9,472 nt of DNA, taken from contig JAIRLE010000176.1 in NCBI GenBank assembly GCA_031259605.1, positions 1 through 9,472 of the forward strand. Reading direction: 5' to 3'. This stretch comes from Zoogloeaceae bacterium (lineage in GTDB: Bacteria > Pseudomonadota > Gammaproteobacteria > Burkholderiales > Rhodocyclaceae). The notes beneath the pieces are model-generated. The model saw nothing but the letters and a program-made list of their open reading frames with translations. It did no database searches and was not told where the DNA came from. Positions 6,305 through 9,472 of the stretch are shown here, piece by piece. Positions within the stretch are counted from its first letter, which is position 1. Each line of letters starts with the position of its first letter. The position numbers and the translations under genes are program-made.

Positions 6305-7135
6305 TTATTGTGCAAACGGCGTGCTCATGCTTTCGGCAAACTCTTGTCTCATGGCGATGTCCGTCCGTTTCAGCACATCCGGACGCCAGGCGGCAAGGAT
6401 GGCCTGTTCGTCTGAAAACAAGGCCGCGCGCCCTTTTGGTATTTTGACAATGTGTTCTGGCGGCGCATCCTTCAGTTCCGCGTATTTGGCGACGAAGCGT
6501 TTGGCATATTTTCGATGCTGGCGGTCATAGTTGCCGACCGACTCGTGAAAGAAGGGAATGTCGCAGCAGACGCCAAGTTCATACCCGGCGTGATAGGCCG
6601 CGAAGCTGAAATCCAGGTCGTAAAGATGAAAGCCGTCAAAGGTCGCGGCGTCAAAGCCGATCGCCTGGGCCGCCTCGTGGGTTGTGATCATGCATTGTCC
6701 GTCAATGGCCTGGATGCCGCCGATCACCGGCCAGCCGGAAACGCCGTATACACTCAGCTTGAAATGGGTTTTATACGGATGCGCCACAACGCCGTGTTGA
6801 TGGGAAAGTCCGGCCCCGAACCAGATGGCGTTAATCAGGCGGCTGGTTCCCGTAAATCCAAGAATCGTCCAGGTTTGCAGGCGTTCGCTGATCTTGGCGG
6901 CGAAATCGGGGTCGATGATCATGACGTCGTCGTGAGAGAAAATCAGGATGTCGCCGCGGGAACGGGCTATGCCCCGGTTGTAGCCTTCGGCAATGGAAGA
7001 AGCGTCGTGTATGCCGATGATTTCATGCGGCCAGCTCGCCAGCAGGCGCGCGTAACATTGACTGACCTGCGCGAATTTCCAGGCGTTGATGCTGCAAATG
7101 ATGACGGAAAACCGGGGTTGCGCGTCTGTGTTCAT
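6305..7135 (-). CDS. Small GT2-like glycosyltransferase
   Basis: This 276-residue soluble protein fits the single-domain GT-A glycosyltransferase-like family (the Glyco_tranf_2_5 group, recalled from its pattern). It opens with a nucleotide-binding strand FSVIICSINAWK (9-20). GYNRGIARSRGDILIFSHDDV (51-71) includes the metal-binding DXD equivalent His68-Asp-Asp70. Then come IDGQCMIT (144-151), the acceptor-side acidic pair in HLYDLDFS (170-177), and PFFHES (194-199). Donor and acceptor are unknown; sugar transfer to a cell-surface glycan or to protein in the cytoplasm is the likely role. It starts 30 nt after the stop of the large fusion gene, in the same direction, so the two are probably co-transcribed. 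Its last 13 residues resemble the end of that upstream protein, which is unusual for unrelated folds. Confidence 0.82.
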   Translation of the reverse strand: MNTDAQPRFSVIICSINAWKFAQVSQCYARLLASWPHEIIGIHDASSIAEGYNRGIARSRGDILIFSHDDVMIIDPDFAAKISERLQTWTILGFTGTSRLINAIWFGAGLSHQHGVVAHPYKTHFKLSVYGVSGWPVIGGIQAIDGQCMITTHEAAQAIGFDAATFDGFHLYDLDFSFAAYHAGYELGVCCDIPFFHESVGNYDRQHRKYAKRFVAKYAELKDAPPEHIVKIPKGRAALFSDEQAILAAWRPDVLKRTDIAMRQEFAESMSTPFAQ

Positions 7136-7165
7136 GTCAATTCTCTGGGGAAAAATGCCGCGGCA

Positions 7166-9472
7166 TTATCGCGCAAATAGCGCTGTCATGCTTTCGGCAA
7201 ATCCTTGCGCGAAGATTTGCGGGTTGTTCATGCCTGCTTTTTCCATGCGGGCGCGAAAATCGGGGTTGGGCGCGATGGGAAGCTGCTGGGCGCGGTTGAT
7301 GTAATCTTCGGGGGTTTGCGCAATCCATTCCCTCGCGCCCGCCAGTTCCAGGAGCGCGGCGGGACGGCGCGACCAGGGGAGCGGCGATGCCAGTGCGAGA
7401 TAGGGGCGTCCCATCCACAGGCAGGCGGGCAAGGCCGGATCGCCCGCGTCGGTCGGCGGCGCAAGGCCCAGATCGACTTCCCGCCAGAAGCGGCACAGGT
7501 CTTTTGGCGTATGCGCGCGGACGAAATCCAGGCGTTCCGCGGCAACGCCCGCGCGGGCGAATTCCGCACGGATGAAGTCCCGCGCGGCGTCTCCCAGATA
7601 TTGCAGGTTGAGGCGCAAGGCGCTTGCGGGACACATTTTGAGTACCTCGGCAAAAAGCCGCCAGCCTTCCCGACCGATGCGCATGGCCGGTGTGAGGCAA
7701 GCCAGGCGCGCGGGTTTTTCGGCAGGGCGTGATGGCGTCTCCATCGGCAAATCCGGCAAATCGCAGTATTCGCCCATTTCGGGCAAGGTTGCGTGAGGCA
7801 AGGCGGCGAAAGATTCGGCATCGGCCAGACGCGCGCCCGTCAATACCCGGCAGCGCGGCGACAGGGGCGGCATGGGCGCTTCGCCCCAGAGGAACTTTTC
7901 GGGAACTTCCGCTTGCAGGAAAACCGTCAGCCGTTCCGTCGGACCATAGGCGTCCAGGTCGATCAGGATGTCCGGCGCCGCCGCGTGGATGGCTTGGAGC
8001 ACATCCGCGTCGTGCATGGCGTGAATCGGCAGAACCCGATCCGCCAGCAAGGCGCAAAAATTGGCGCAATCCCCATGCGGATCGCTGGTGAACAGGAAAG
8101 TGCGGAACCTTTCCGCGGGCAAATGACGAAGCAGCGCCGGGAGTCTTTGCAAGCGTTCTTCCTGCGCGAAATCGCCTGCCAGAAAAGCGATTCTCAAAGG
8201 AGTTCCCGGCGTTCGTCTCTTCCCGGCGGGCTTGTCCGTCTCGTCCGTACAGGCATCGGCCAGTTGTCGCTGCACATGGCCCAGGGTTTCCAGCAGATGT
8301 TCGCCCTCTGGATCGAAGCGGGAAAGACAGCGCGCCGCCAGAAGATCGTCGGCAAGCCCGCGCGAAAAACGCAAACAGGCGCGTGTGAATTCGTCCAGAT
8401 CCCCTCGCTGGATCAGAATTTCAAGGAGGACGTTCCGGATGGCGGCCTGTGTTGGAGAAGCTATTCCCGCCGCGGACTGCAACAGCGTGACCGCCGCCTC
8501 GCTTTGCCCCGTCAAATGCAGACTCTGCGCATAGGCGGGGTAGGCGTCCAGTAAATCGGGGCGCGCCGAGATCGCTTCTTCCAGATACCTTGCCGCCAGA
8601 GCGGGATTGCCCGCTTTCAGGAAGGACTCTCCCAACGTCGCCTTCAGGTCGGCGCGTTCCGGGGCAAGACGCCCGGAGATTTCGATGAAATCCGCCGCCG
8701 CTTTGGCATCTTCCTGCCGCGCGGCAATGAAGGCCAGATAGGCGGGCGGCAAGGGGTTTGTCGGTTCCGTTTCGAGAAGCGCGGTAAAAAGAGAAATGGC
8801 CGTCGCAAAATCTTCATTGGAAAATGCCGCAATACCCGCTTGCAGCGAACTGCATTCCACATATGGAGCAGCGTCATCCTGTCCTGTGATCTCAACAAAA
8901 TTGACGATACTGAAATTATGTATAGACTCTATTTTTTCCGCGCGCGACGGATTGGAAATCAATTCAAACAAAATTCTTTTGGCAAATGATTTGGCGGAGG
9001 CGTTACATGAAAATTTCAATATGGACATTGCCAGGACAAAATCGGGATCGGCATCCGGGTGGCCGCAATATTCCCGAGCCTCCGGGAATATCCGCAACAA
9101 ATCCCCGACGTCACGAATATGGCGATAGTTTTCCAGCACCAAAGGATATTCAAATTTCATGCGTCTCGCACTATCCGGCTTCACTGCGCTGGCGTTTGAA
9201 TTATCGTGGTGAATTCTGAATCTTACCAAACGCTCATCGAGAATGAAAATCTGGTATTTCATGCACAGGCGCACCCACATATCATAATCGCCAAACTGCG
9301 CCAACCCCGCGCGATAGAATCCGCAAGCAAAATAACAGGATTTTCTTATCAGGACGCTTGGATGGCACAAGGCATTGCCATGGCAGATAAAATGCCTCAG
9401 CCATTCATGTCTTGTTTTATTTTCCTGGTTGAATATTCTCACGTATGCAATATTTTCATCATGTATTTCTAT
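7166..9472 (-). CDS. GT2-TPR-GT41-like fusion glycosyltransferase (5' partial)
   Basis: The frame is open to the right edge, so the start is outside; GTG at 9442 is internal, because ten more in-frame codons precede it. The visible 768 residues begin with the C-terminal part of a GT2 domain: NALCHPSVLIRKS (about 33-45), GDYDMWVRL (61-69) and RFRIHHDNSNAS (84-95). A helical TPR-like region follows (about 208-340, with repeat-like AAFSNEDFATAISLFTALLE and KAGNPALAARYLEEAISARP). A GT41 SPINDLY/O-GlcNAc-transferase-like domain covers 426-735: LRIAFLAGDF, DILIDLDAYG, LDFVRAHTPKDLCRFWREVD and CLWMGRPYLAL. Typical GT41 residues look altered: no DFxxHP histidine, no GYPGTSG block, no GGTTT stretch. 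The enzyme may glycosylate surface proteins or glycans; that is inference. GC falls sharply in the part upstream of about 8880. Confidence 0.8.
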   Translation of the reverse strand: MEIHDENIAYVRIFNQENKTRHEWLRHFICHGNALCHPSVLIRKSCYFACGFYRAGLAQFGDYDMWVRLCMKYQIFILDERLVRFRIHHDNSNASAVKPDSARRMKFEYPLVLENYRHIRDVGDLLRIFPEAREYCGHPDADPDFVLAMSILKFSCNASAKSFAKRILFELISNPSRAEKIESIHNFSIVNFVEITGQDDAAPYVECSSLQAGIAAFSNEDFATAISLFTALLETEPTNPLPPAYLAFIAARQEDAKAAADFIEISGRLAPERADLKATLGESFLKAGNPALAARYLEEAISARPDLLDAYPAYAQSLHLTGQSEAAVTLLQSAAGIASPTQAAIRNVLLEILIQRGDLDEFTRACLRFSRGLADDLLAARCLSRFDPEGEHLLETLGHVQRQLADACTDETDKPAGKRRTPGTPLRIAFLAGDFAQEERLQRLPALLRHLPAERFRTFLFTSDPHGDCANFCALLADRVLPIHAMHDADVLQAIHAAAPDILIDLDAYGPTERLTVFLQAEVPEKFLWGEAPMPPLSPRCRVLTGARLADAESFAALPHATLPEMGEYCDLPDLPMETPSRPAEKPARLACLTPAMRIGREGWRLFAEVLKMCPASALRLNLQYLGDAARDFIRAEFARAGVAAERLDFVRAHTPKDLCRFWREVDLGLAPPTDAGDPALPACLWMGRPYLALASPLPWSRRPAALLELAGAREWIAQTPEDYINRAQQLPIAPNPDFRARMEKAGMNNPQIFAQGFAESMTALFAR

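Noticed and set aside
6273..6305. Weak inverted repeat AACGCC/GGCGTT at the end of the small glycosyltransferase gene
   Set aside because: It has only a 6-bp stem with a long loop and no T-run on the minus strand, so it is not a convincing terminator.
6067..6315. 82-codon minus-strand open frame
   Set aside because: It overlaps the end of the glycosyltransferase gene, reads through the repeat copy, has no ribosome binding site and no protein-like pattern.
9440..9442. GTG as start of the fusion glycosyltransferase
   Set aside because: The frame stays open for ten more codons to the window edge and the visible sequence starts in the middle of a GT2 domain, so the gene is truncated by the window.

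Overview
The window looks like a piece of a moderately GC-rich betaproteobacterial chromosome, perhaps near the Rhodocyclales or Nitrosomonadales. The clues are a BktB-like beta-ketothiolase, a glutamate-cysteine ligase of the Acidithiobacillus/betaproteobacterial type, an AmpE/CobD-CbiB-like membrane protein, and intergenic REP-like repeats. The taxonomic guess is inference. No tRNA, rRNA, CRISPR array or intact insertion sequence was seen.

Positions 1-997 are degraded or non-coding. They hold the 3' end of an unidentified plus-strand gene, a small conserved hypothetical gene broken by two mutually compensating frameshifts, and then a gene-free stretch with a 9-bp-stem hairpin, a perfect 34-bp palindrome and a REP-like element.

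Positions 998-6020 carry four minus-strand housekeeping-type genes. In order of transcription they are an AmpE/CobD-CbiB-like membrane protein and a beta-ketothiolase (17-nt gap, probable operon, closed by a clear intrinsic terminator at 3813-3853), then gshA (glutathione synthesis step 1), then apbE (flavin transfer to membrane redox proteins, lipoprotein form). A REP-like repeat sits between gshA and apbE. A short plus-strand coding-like remnant lies between gshA and the terminator.

Positions 6305-9472 hold two minus-strand genes for protein or surface-polysaccharide glycosylation, 30 nt apart. The upstream one runs off the right edge. It is a large fusion of a GT2 glycosyltransferase end, a TPR-like helical region and a diverged GT41 (SPINDLY/O-GlcNAc-transferase-like) domain. 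The downstream one is a small single-domain glycosyltransferase. The two proteins end in a similar tail that is also similar at DNA level, and the fusion gene changes sharply in GC content along its length. This pair is the most interesting part of the window.
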